Source: Bacillota bacterium (GTDB lineage Bacteria; Bacillota; Clostridia; Oscillospirales; Oscillospiraceae). Taken from it: a stretch of DNA of 50,458 nucleotides. How positions within the stretch are numbered: position 1 is the stretch's first letter; the number at the start of each line of letters is the position of its first letter. The notes beneath the pieces were generated by a model. It had not been told where the DNA came from. It made no database searches and saw only the letters and a list, made by a program, of their open reading frames with translations. The stretch lies in NCBI GenBank assembly GCA_021768085.1, contig JAETOJ010000019.1, positions 1 through 50,458 of the forward strand. Direction: 5' to 3'. Made by a program: the position numbers and the translations under genes. Positions 15,319 to 22,222 of the stretch are shown piece after piece.

Positions 15319-15663
15319 ATGTTCAGACTGAAAGCAAACAAAACCAGCCTTTACAAGCTGGTGGGCGCCTATGAGGACCTGCCGCCCATGCGCCGGGTGA
15401 CAATCACCAAAGCGCCCCGGACGCCGGACTGGTGGCTGGAGTGGACGGACGGCGGCGGCCTGTGGTGCAAGGCGTTTTTCTCCACCTGCATGGGAAAGCC
15501 CCTGCTGTCCATCGAAAAAAAGGAGTTCGACGGCCCGCAGGTTTACCGCGTGGTCCACGACCTGGACACAAAGGACCTGCTGGAGCGGGGCATGGTGGAG
15601 GAGTTCACCACGGCGGCGGAGCGCCGCCGGGCGGAGAGGAGGGCGGCCTGTGGCACGGTGTAA
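15319..15663 (+). CDS. Phage protein of unknown function
   Basis: A 114-residue protein starting immediately after the previous stop (TAA ATG), with GGGAGGTG upstream. It is beta-rich in the middle (DWWLEWTDGGGLWCKAFF) and ends in an Arg-rich helix. No recognised family; probably an early accessory protein. Confidence 0.65.
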   Translation: MFRLKANKTSLYKLVGAYEDLPPMRRVTITKAPRTPDWWLEWTDGGGLWCKAFFSTCMGKPLLSIEKKEFDGPQVYRVVHDLDTKDLLERGMVEEFTTAAERRRAERRAACGTV

Positions 15664-15943
15664 ATTCTGCGGCCAGGAAATCGACGGGATCACCAGCCTG
15701 GAGGGCAAGCCGGTCCCCGTGGACCCGGATCCTGTTTTTGTGATCGAGGACGACGGCCCGGACACGTTCCTGGACGATATGGGGGCCGCCATCACCGGGC
15801 GGCAGGCCAAACCGGAGGAGGAGCGCCGGGATCTTCCCGTGGCCTTTGTGCCCCACCGGCGGACCTGCCCCTGGGCAGACAAACCGGCCCAGCGCCGGGT
15901 GGAAAGGGGTGGCAGCTATGGCGGACTTGCTCCAGCTACCTGA
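15650..15943 (+). CDS. Small phage protein with N-terminal CxxC
   Basis: A 97-residue protein from GTG 15650, overlapping the previous gene by 14 bases. The N-terminus MARCKFCGQEIDGI looks like one half of a zinc ribbon, with a possible second half (HRRTCPW) near residue 73. The function is unknown. It is one of several small Cys-containing proteins in this operon. Confidence 0.62.
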   Translation: MARCKFCGQEIDGITSLEGKPVPVDPDPVFVIEDDGPDTFLDDMGAAITGRQAKPEEERRDLPVAFVPHRRTCPWADKPAQRRVERGGSYGGLAPAT

Positions 15944-16490
15944 TCGGCGGTACAGCGTGATCTATGCGGATCCGCCGTGGTCATACCGCCAGTGTGGAGC
16001 CACGGAAAAGAGCCGGGGCAACGCGGTAAAGCATTACCAGACCATGACAACCGCCGAGATCTGCGCCATGCCGATCCCCTCCATCTGCGCGGAGAGCGCG
16101 GCCTGTTTTATGTGGGCCACGTTCCCAAACATCGGGGAGGCCATCAAGGTCATGGAGGCGTGGGGGTTTACATACAAAACCGCCGCCTTTGTGTGGGTGA
16201 AGAAAAACGCCAAGAACGGCGGGAATTTTTGGGGCATGGGTGCCTATACCCGCGCCAATGCGGAGGTGTGCCTGCTGGGGATCGCTCCAGGCTTTAAGGC
16301 AAAGGAGCGGATCCAAAGTCACCGGGTACACCAGATCATAGAGGCCCCTTTTCAGGGGCACAGCAAAAAGCCGGACGAAACGCGGCAGCGGATCGTGGAC
16401 CTACTGGGCGACGTGCCCCGCATTGAACTATTTGCCAGCCAGCGGGCGGACGGCTGGGACGCCTGGGGAAACGAGACCCCGGAGGAATAG
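15918..16490 (+). CDS. MT-A70 family N6-adenine DNA methyltransferase
   Basis: A 190-residue protein starting at ATG 15918 (GGAAAGGGG upstream). The catalytic motif DPPW is at residues 18-21 in YSVIYADPPWSYRQCG. Further family landmarks are FMWATFPNIGEAIKVMEAWG, FVWVKKNA and SHRVHQIIEAPFQGHSKKPD. It uses S-adenosylmethionine to methylate adenine, most likely on phage DNA to avoid host restriction. The length is normal for phage members. It is the first of four methyltransferases in 8 kb. Confidence 0.92.
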   Translation: MADLLQLPDRRYSVIYADPPWSYRQCGATEKSRGNAVKHYQTMTTAEICAMPIPSICAESAACFMWATFPNIGEAIKVMEAWGFTYKTAAFVWVKKNAKNGGNFWGMGAYTRANAEVCLLGIAPGFKAKERIQSHRVHQIIEAPFQGHSKKPDETRQRIVDLLGDVPRIELFASQRADGWDAWGNETPEE

Positions 16491-16495
16491 GAAAA

Positions 16496-16723
16496 ATGGC
16501 GGAGATCATCAACCTGGACGACTACCGGCCAGACTGCCGAAATTGCCTATACCACACGGACCGGGGCGGCGGTGCGTGTACCTATCCGGGCGGATGGGAG
16601 TGGGACACGCAGTACAACAGGTGCGCCACGTTTCGCTGGAGAAATGGCCGCCCAGGAAAGAAAGGAGATCAACATGGAACAGATAGCAAGGGATCCGAGA
16701 GCGGATTTTCTGGCGGTGTATAA
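16496..16723 (+). CDS. Small Cys-rich phage protein
   Basis: A 75-residue protein with C14/C17, C28 and C43 (DCRNCLYHTDRGGGAC), suggesting a small metal-binding fold. Its 3' end overlaps the HD-domain gene by 50 bases. No function is assigned. Confidence 0.6.
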   Translation: MAEIINLDDYRPDCRNCLYHTDRGGGACTYPGGWEWDTQYNRCATFRWRNGRPGKKGDQHGTDSKGSESGFSGGV

Positions 16724-17303
16724 CAGCAGCGCGAACCGCCGGGAGGGTGCGGTGGCCATGCTGAAATGGCTGGAGAATGAAACGGACTTTTTCACGGCCC
16801 CGGTCTCCAGCAAGCACCACCTGGCGAAGCCGGGCGGCCTGGTGATCCATAGCCTGAACGTGTGGCGCCGCCTGCGGGAAATCACCGTCCGGGAATTGAC
16901 GGACCGGGACGCGCCGGGGGTGCGCCATCTTTCGGAGGCGGAGGAGGAAACCGTGGCGATCCTGGGCCTGCTGCATGACGTATGCAAGGCGGACGTGTAC
17001 CACAAGGCGGACCCATTCAAGGCCGCGATAGAGGGAAGACTGGCCACTATGGCCCCGTATGAGTTCCGGGACCCGTTCCCGCTGGGCCACGGTGAGAAAA
17101 GCCTGTTTCTGATCACCCGCCACCTGGCGCTGACCGAGGAGGAGGCCCTGGCCATCCGGTGGCACATGGGAGCCTATGACGACGCGGTGAAAGGCGGGTC
17201 CCGCTCCATGAACGAGGCCATGAACCTGACCCCGTGGGTGTGGCGTCTGCAGGAGGCGGATATGTGCGCCACCTGGATCGACGAAAGGAGCGCGGCGGAG
17301 TGA
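16674..17303 (+). CDS. HD-domain phosphohydrolase, phage type
   Basis: A 209-residue protein; ATG 16674 follows AAAGGAGATC. Metal-binding residues of an HD fold are visible: His59 in LVIHSLNVW, the His101-Asp102 pair in LLHDVCKADVY, and a later conserved WHMGAYDD. HD enzymes hydrolyse phosphate esters of nucleotides or nucleic acids. In phages such proteins are thought to act on nucleotides or signalling molecules; the substrate cannot be told here. Confidence 0.82.
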   Translation: MEQIARDPRADFLAVYNSSANRREGAVAMLKWLENETDFFTAPVSSKHHLAKPGGLVIHSLNVWRRLREITVRELTDRDAPGVRHLSEAEEETVAILGLLHDVCKADVYHKADPFKAAIEGRLATMAPYEFRDPFPLGHGEKSLFLITRHLALTEEEALAIRWHMGAYDDAVKGGSRSMNEAMNLTPWVWRLQEADMCATWIDERSAAE

Positions 17304-17482
17304 AAAAACTGCTGTGTAAGCCGTGCGCCGTGGCCCTGGCGGACCGGGGCAAGACCGTCAAGCCCGCCGCCATGCGGTGCGAGAAAATCACCTGTGCGGA
17401 ATGTGGCCGCCGCCGGTTTGGGGTCCTGTATGACGTGACCGGCTGGCCCACCCGCAGGAAAAAGGAGGGGACGGACAAATGA
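17300..17482 (+). CDS. Small double-CxxC (zinc-ribbon-like) phage protein
   Basis: A 60-residue basic protein starting at GTG 17300, overlapping the preceding stop by 4 bases (GTGA) and preceded by GAAAGGAG. It has LLCKPCAV near the N-terminus and CEKITCAECGRRRFG in the middle, so one zinc site of four Cys is likely. Probably a nucleic-acid or protein contact module. Confidence 0.62.
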   Translation: MKKLLCKPCAVALADRGKTVKPAAMRCEKITCAECGRRRFGVLYDVTGWPTRRKKEGTDK

Positions 17483-18459
17483 GCCAGAAGGCTGAAAAGT
17501 ACGCCCGCAACATGGAGCGCCGGACCGGCGCCCTGGAGGACCGGGCGGACAGGCTGGAGGAGAGCCGGGACAAGATCGGCAGGAAACTGGGAGAGTACGG
17601 CCACCGCCTGGCCATGATCGAAAGCGACATAAGCCACGCCACCGCCCTGCATGAGAACGAGGTGGAGGTGAGGCGGCGCGGGGAGGCCCACACCGTCCAG
17701 GAGAACCGCCGTCAGCGGCGGGAGATCGAGCGGGCCATGGACCGCCAGCGGGTGGGCCTGGTGCTGGCCATGCTGCTGGCCATTGTGGCGCTGATCATGG
17801 CGGTCAAGGCCACGGGCACCGAGCGGGCGGCGGAGGACCTGGACACCGAAAAGCCCACAGCCACCGTGACCGCCAGCGTGGGGGCGGACCTGCTGGCCAC
17901 CGAGCCGGTGGAGGTGATCGGCCCGTGGGAGTTTGCGGCCCTGTACCGGGCGGCGGCGGACCCGGTAGAGAAACAGCGGATCGGGGAGGCCCTGGAGGCC
18001 CAGGGCTATTTTTCGGCGGCGGTGCCCATGTCCTGGGAATATCAGGACTATATACGGACCTATTGCCACCTGTATGGGTGCCCCTATCCCCTGGCCCTGG
18101 CCGTGGCAGACTGGGAAACCCGTGGGCAGTTCAACATGGACGCCATAGGACCGGCTGGAGAGGTGGGGATCTTCCAACTGAACCCAGGACCTGATGGGAC
18201 ATACCACGCGGAACTGCAGGCCGCCACCGGCCTGGACCCTACCACCCCGGAGGGCAACATAGCCGGCGGGTGCTACAAGCTGGGGAAATACCTGGCGGAA
18301 TATGGGGACGTGGCCATGGTGGCCATGGCCTACAACATGGGACAAGCCGGAGCGAGGGCGGCATGGGAGGCCGGGATCACCTCCAACGAATACACGGACG
18401 CCGTTCTGGAGGCCCTGGAGCGGTGGGAGTGTGCGGTGAACGCATGGGCCGGAGAATAG
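17479..18459 (+). CDS. Membrane-anchored SLT-type lytic transglycosylase
   Basis: A 326-residue protein. Residues 1-90 are a highly charged coiled coil, 92-109 a hydrophobic membrane helix, and ~180-326 a soluble lytic transglycosylase domain with catalytic Glu213 in DWETRGQFN, GEVGIFQLNP (227-236) and VAMAYNMGQAGA. It cleaves the glycan strands of peptidoglycan. The topology is cytoplasmic coiled coil with the enzyme outside. Its place among early genes, far from the tail and lysis genes, is unusual; it could loosen the wall for assembly, release or superinfection exclusion. Confidence 0.85.
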   Translation: MSQKAEKYARNMERRTGALEDRADRLEESRDKIGRKLGEYGHRLAMIESDISHATALHENEVEVRRRGEAHTVQENRRQRREIERAMDRQRVGLVLAMLLAIVALIMAVKATGTERAAEDLDTEKPTATVTASVGADLLATEPVEVIGPWEFAALYRAAADPVEKQRIGEALEAQGYFSAAVPMSWEYQDYIRTYCHLYGCPYPLALAVADWETRGQFNMDAIGPAGEVGIFQLNPGPDGTYHAELQAATGLDPTTPEGNIAGGCYKLGKYLAEYGDVAMVAMAYNMGQAGARAAWEAGITSNEYTDAVLEALERWECAVNAWAGE

Positions 18460-18710
18460 ACCCGGCGGAGCGTGGCCGCGTTCTGGCCGGGGCGGCGGAG
18501 CGGTCACGGGAAAGCCGCTGGAGCGCCCCGGGGCGGGCCAGGGTGATCCACCCCGACCACGGCACCGTGGTGGTCCCCCATTCCTCCAACCTGGCCGCCA
18601 TAATGAACGCGGCGGAGGTGTGGCGGTGTGACTGGGCGGAGATCACGGACGCCCAGGTGTGGGCGGCGGAGCCGGGGGACGTGCCGGTGAAAATTCCATA
18701 CATCATATAA
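18444..18710 (+). CDS. Phage protein of unknown function
   Basis: An 88-residue protein from ATG 18444, overlapping the transglycosylase gene by 16 bases. It reads MGRRIDPAERGRVLAG and includes ARVIHPDHGTVVVPHSSNLA. The ribosome site is weak, so it may be translated by coupling. No family is recognised. Confidence 0.55.
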   Translation: MGRRIDPAERGRVLAGAAERSRESRWSAPGRARVIHPDHGTVVVPHSSNLAAIMNAAEVWRCDWAEITDAQVWAAEPGDVPVKIPYII

Positions 18711-18725
18711 AAAGGGGATGAAAAA

Positions 18726-19304
18726 ATGTTGATCAATGAGGCCGGGGTGGTCCGGGCCATCAAGCGGGCCTATAAGGGCGGCGGGTACACCGTGAACGTC
18801 CAGGACGGGATCATGTCCATCTATACACAAAACTGGTACATACAGGCCCGCCGGGAGGTCATGCCGCGCAAGGTCCTGGCCGCCATCGTGGAACACGCCG
18901 GAATGATACCGGGCGAAAAGGAACCCACCAACATTATGAAAGACATGGAGCCGCAGCTGGTGATCCCGGAAACCGCCGCCGGGGAAATGAACAACTGGCG
19001 CATGGGTGAGCGCGGCGACGACGTGGATCTGGTGCCGGTGATCATGCAGGGATTTCAGATTTTCCAGGCGGAGGCCGGGGCCTGCTGGGGGATCCCGCTG
19101 TCCTACCTGGGCATGGTGGAGCGGGACGCGGCGGAGCATGACGGCGCCATTGTGGTGGATAACTGCCGCCTGCTGTGGGACGACGGCGGGGAGGCCATAG
19201 CGGTGGAGGCCGTGCGGAAAGCAAAGTCCGGGTGGGCCAAAGCCTGGGAGCGGGCCGTGTGGGAGGCCCTGGAGGGTGTGGACCTCCACAAAGAGGAGGA
19301 ATAA
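18726..19304 (+). CDS. Phage protein of unknown function
   Basis: A 192-residue protein starting after an AAAAGGGG site. The N-terminal region (KGGGYTVNVQDGIMSIYTQN) is beta-rich and the remainder mixed. No motif of a known enzyme is seen. It belongs to the early operon between the transglycosylase and methyltransferase genes. Confidence 0.68.
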   Translation: MLINEAGVVRAIKRAYKGGGYTVNVQDGIMSIYTQNWYIQARREVMPRKVLAAIVEHAGMIPGEKEPTNIMKDMEPQLVIPETAAGEMNNWRMGERGDDVDLVPVIMQGFQIFQAEAGACWGIPLSYLGMVERDAAEHDGAIVVDNCRLLWDDGGEAIAVEAVRKAKSGWAKAWERAVWEALEGVDLHKEEE

Positions 19305-19307
19305 GCC

Positions 19308-19673
19308 GTGGAAAGAATGACGCAGCGGGGTTTTAACTTTGATCGTGACTTTGTGGCATCCCACCTGCAAAGCTGGCCCATAGCGCAGGCCCTGAAAAAA
19401 CTGCAGGAAATTGAGGACGCCATGGAGGATCGGGAACTGCGCCCCACATATTTTGACCAGATCACCGCCTCCAGGGAGGCACTGGCGGAGTTCCTGGCCT
19501 CCATCCCCGCATTAGATACCCCGTGGGACAAGGTTTTCCAGCGGACCTATTGCGCCGACTGTTCGGCGGAGAACTGCGACGCGGAGAACTGCCCACACCA
19601 GGCAGAGCGGAACAGCCCGACGTGGTTTCTGGCCCAGGAGGTGGCGGACGGTGGAAATGATCCTTTGCGGTGA
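19308..19673 (+). CDS. Phage protein with C-terminal Cys cluster
   Basis: A 121-residue protein from GTG 19308. Helical N-terminal part, then TYCADCSAENCDAENCPH (four Cys and one His), a likely zinc site. It overlaps the next methyltransferase gene by 23 bases. The function is unknown. Confidence 0.62.
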   Translation: MERMTQRGFNFDRDFVASHLQSWPIAQALKKLQEIEDAMEDRELRPTYFDQITASREALAEFLASIPALDTPWDKVFQRTYCADCSAENCDAENCPHQAERNSPTWFLAQEVADGGNDPLR

Positions 19674-20598
19674 CGCCCTGGAGCAACTGCGGACACTGGA
19701 GGCGGAAAGCGTCCACACCTGCGTGACTTCCCCGCCATATTACAACCTGCGGGACTACGGGGCCGCCGGCCAGATCGGCATGGAGGAAACCCCGGAGGAG
19801 TACATAGGCAAGCTGGTGGACGTGTTCCGGGAGGTCCGGCGGGTCCTGCGCCCGGACGGGACGCTGTGGGTCAATATCGGGGACAGCTACGCCACCAGGT
19901 CCGGGCCGCAGCCACCGACCAACACGCGGAACACCTGCGGCCACACGGCAAAGCACAGACCGAGCGGGTATAAGTACAAGGACCTGATGGGGATCCCGTG
20001 GCTTTTGGCCTTTGCCCTGCGGGCTGATGGGTGGTATTTGCGGCAGGATCTTATATGGCACAAAACCAACGCCATGCCGGAGAACGTCCGGGACCGTTGC
20101 ACAAAAGCCCATGAATATATTTTCCTGCTGTCAAAATCGCCACATTACTATTTTGACGCGGCGGCAATCCGGGAGCCATGCGGGGTCAAGGGGAACGCCA
20201 GGACGTTCCGGGGCGGTGGAGCCTATACAGGCGGGCGGTCATTCCAGAACAGCGCCCGCGTGGAGCGGGAGAGCCACGGGAACAGCGCGAACAACACCGG
20301 GGACAGAAACAAAAGGAGCGTCTGGAGCATAGCAACGGGGCAATTTAAGGCCGCCCACTATGCCACATTCCCGGAGCGCCTGGTGGAACCGTGCATATTG
20401 GCAGGGTGCCCGGAGGGTGGGACGGTCCTGGACCCATTCGCAGGGAGCGGGACCACCGGAGTGGTGGCCAAGCGCCTGCGGCGCAATTTTGTGGGTGTGG
20501 AGATCAACCCGGACTATTGGAAAATGGCAACGGACCGGATCGCGGCCACAACGGAACAGCTTGACCAAATCAAAATGGAGGAGGTGCCGCAGGTTTGA
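19651..20598 (+). CDS. Site-specific DNA methyltransferase, SPPY type
   Basis: A 315-residue enzyme. The catalytic motif is CVTSPPYYNLRDYG (SPPY at residues 27-30) and the S-adenosylmethionine site DPFAGSGTTGVVA follows near residue 260, an order typical of beta-class enzymes. SPPY is common in N4-cytosine methyltransferases, though some N6-adenine enzymes share it. Start is GTG 19651 or ATG 19657. No restriction partner is adjacent, so it is an orphan that would protect phage DNA or alter expression. Confidence 0.92.
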   Translation: MEMILCGDALEQLRTLEAESVHTCVTSPPYYNLRDYGAAGQIGMEETPEEYIGKLVDVFREVRRVLRPDGTLWVNIGDSYATRSGPQPPTNTRNTCGHTAKHRPSGYKYKDLMGIPWLLAFALRADGWYLRQDLIWHKTNAMPENVRDRCTKAHEYIFLLSKSPHYYFDAAAIREPCGVKGNARTFRGGGAYTGGRSFQNSARVERESHGNSANNTGDRNKRSVWSIATGQFKAAHYATFPERLVEPCILAGCPEGGTVLDPFAGSGTTGVVAKRLRRNFVGVEINPDYWKMATDRIAATTEQLDQIKMEEVPQV

Positions 20599-21296
20599 AT
20601 GTAGCCTACAATATGGATTGCATGGCAGCTATGCAGAAAATACCGGATCACTATTTCGACCTGGCCGTGGTAGATCCGCCATACGGAATAGGGATTGACG
20701 GTCAAAAGCTGTCAATAAACAAAAACCCAAAGCACAATAGAAAATACCATCCGACAAAGGGATGGGACGCGGCCCCGCCGCCAGACGAATATTTCAGGGA
20801 ATTGGAAAGGGTTTCAAAACACCAAATTATATGGGGTGCAAATTATTTTGTGCCAGCAATAAATCAAAGGCACAAGGGCTGGATCGTCTGGTATAAAGGC
20901 CAGCAGGATTTAACCATGAGCGACTGCGAATTGGCCTATTCATCATTCGACACCCCAACCAGAGTGGTGATCATAAATCGCGGGCAACTGCAAAAAGAGG
21001 GCGGAACAATACACCCAACACAAAAACCAGTGGCGCTATATTCCTGGATTTTTTCAAGATATGCAAAACCAGGCGACAGGATATTGGACACACACCTGGG
21101 GAGCGGTAGCAGCCGGATCGCGGCCCATGACGCTGGCCTGGACTTTGTGGGGTTTGAGATCGACCCGGACTATTTTGCAGGGCAAGAGGAACGATACAAC
21201 GCCCACACCGCGCAAATGTCCATTTTTGCGGGGGGGGGGGTAGCCCTGAAAACTATACTTAGACGGCTGGCCACCATGGCCCGCCGGAAAGGATAA
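20595..21296 (+). CDS. N6-adenine DNA methyltransferase, DPPY type, with 11-G tract
   Basis: A 233-residue protein starting at TTG 20595, overlapping the previous stop by 4 bases. The catalytic motif is LAVVDPPYGIGIDG (DPPY 27-30); the cofactor motif DTHLGSGSSRIAA is near residue 165, followed by FVGFEIDPDYF. The enzyme domain ends about HTAQMSIF, just before a run of 11 G residues (21230-21240). With 10 G a TAG stop would follow at once; with 11 G a 17-residue tail (GVALKTILRRL...) is added. The catalytic part is not affected. AT content in the middle is higher than in its neighbours. Confidence 0.9.
   Translation: MNVAYNMDCMAAMQKIPDHYFDLAVVDPPYGIGIDGQKLSINKNPKHNRKYHPTKGWDAAPPPDEYFRELERVSKHQIIWGANYFVPAINQRHKGWIVWYKGQQDLTMSDCELAYSSFDTPTRVVIINRGQLQKEGGTIHPTQKPVALYSWIFSRYAKPGDRILDTHLGSGSSRIAAHDAGLDFVGFEIDPDYFAGQEERYNAHTAQMSIFAGGGVALKTILRRLATMARRKG
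21230..21240 (+). repeat. Homopolymeric tract of 11 G
   Basis: The run lies at the 3' end of the DPPY methyltransferase gene. Slippage by one base changes the C-terminal tail and the distance to the next gene. It could also be a sequencing length error. Confidence 0.9.
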
Positions 21297-21304
21297 CTAA
21301 TGAA

Positions 21305-21568
21305 ATGAGCGATAAATTGAGAACCGCCCTAAAGGGCGGGGGCCGGATCATTATTTCGATTGACCGATGGGCAAACGGTGATTTTCACCTGTGTATCACC
21401 GAGGACTGGGCAAGGCTGACCAGCATAGAGCGGGCCGCCGTTTCGGCGGAGGCCATGAACGCGGTGGAGGACCCGGACGGGCTGATCGGCGCGGAGATCG
21501 CCAAGCTGGTGGCGGCGGCCCATATCAGCTATGAGGCCAGAGAGAAAGGCGGAGCAAATGGAAATTAG
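21305..21568 (+). CDS. Phage protein of unknown function
   Basis: An 87-residue protein starting MSDKLRTALKGGGRIIIS, 8 bp after the methyltransferase. The fold looks beta then helical (IERAAVSAEAMNAVED). No ribosome site of note; translation may be coupled to the methyltransferase tail. Unknown function. Confidence 0.6.
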   Translation: MSDKLRTALKGGGRIIISIDRWANGDFHLCITEDWARLTSIERAAVSAEAMNAVEDPDGLIGAEIAKLVAAAHISYEAREKGGANGN

Positions 21569-21818
21569 CGTGAAAATGGACGCGGCGGAATTTCAGGAGT
21601 TCATGGAGTACAGGGCGGAAAAGGGAAAGTATGAGGAGGCCCTGGAGCGCGTAAGACGTGCGCCGTCCATGATCGCCACGTCGCTGGCCAATGCGGTGGA
21701 GCCAGCGGCGGGAAAGCCGGGGAAATGGAAGATCGTGGACCAGGAACACATGGACGACGCCATGAGCATGGCGGACGAATACCTGGAGAAAAAGAAAACC
21801 ACCCGCGCCCGGTGCTGA
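21558..21818 (+). CDS. Phage protein of unknown function
   Basis: An 86-residue protein; ATG 21558 overlaps the previous stop by 11 bases and follows AAAGGCGGAG. Starts MEISVKMDAAEFQEFMEY and is mostly helical and acidic. No family is recognised. Confidence 0.6.
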   Translation: MEISVKMDAAEFQEFMEYRAEKGKYEEALERVRRAPSMIATSLANAVEPAAGKPGKWKIVDQEHMDDAMSMADEYLEKKKTTRARC

Positions 21819-21848
21819 CAACACGGCGCAGGTGGTGAGGTGAACGGC

Positions 21849-21895
21849 GCAAACCGTCCGACTGCATACATTATACCACACGCCGGGCGGTTTGC
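21849..21895. repeat. Inverted repeat in a 100-bp gap
   Basis: GCAAACCGTCC (21849-21859) and GGGCGGTTTGC (21885-21895) pair over 11 bases with one G-T pair. The loop contains ATTATA, which on the minus strand reads TATAAT with a TTGCAA 16 bp upstream, a possible leftward promoter. This gap separates two blocks of the early operon; it could be an operator or a transcript hairpin. Confidence 0.5.
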
Positions 21896-21919
21896 AAGCC
21901 GGAAAAAGGAGTGCAGCCT

Positions 21920-22222
21920 GTGAAAATCTACATAGCCGGAAAGATCACCGGCGACAAAAAATACAGGGCCAAGTTTCGGGAGGCGGCCAAAGCCATGGAG
22001 GCGCTGGGCCATGTAGTCCTGAACCCGGCCATTTTACCGGCGGGCCTGGGAGAACGGGACTATATGCGGATCACGCTGGCCATGCTGGAGGCGGCGGACC
22101 TGGCCGTGTTCCTGCCGGACTATCAGGAAAGCGCGGGCGCCATGATTGAATGGGCGTGGTGCAAGCGGACCGGGAAAGACTGCGCCCTGTATATGGAGAT
22201 CAAAGGAGGCGGGACACGGTGA
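21920..22222 (+). CDS. DUF4406 (nucleoside 2-deoxyribosyltransferase-like) protein
   Basis: A 100-residue protein. GTG 21920 is chosen because AAAAAGGAG lies 8 bases upstream and the family begins KIYIAGKITGD. Other family marks are GHVVLNPAILPAG, ADLAVFLPDYQESAGAMIEWA. This Rossmann-like fold resembles nucleoside deoxyribosyltransferases and TIR/SLOG-type nucleotide-binding proteins. Phage members are common but uncharacterised. The likely role is in nucleotide metabolism or sensing. Confidence 0.82.
   Translation: MKIYIAGKITGDKKYRAKFREAAKAMEALGHVVLNPAILPAGLGERDYMRITLAMLEAADLAVFLPDYQESAGAMIEWAWCKRTGKDCALYMEIKGGGTR

Noticed and set aside
21870..21897. Leftward promoter TTGCAA-16-TATAAT
   Set aside because: It would only read antisense into early phage genes and no minus-strand gene follows; kept as part of the inverted repeat only.
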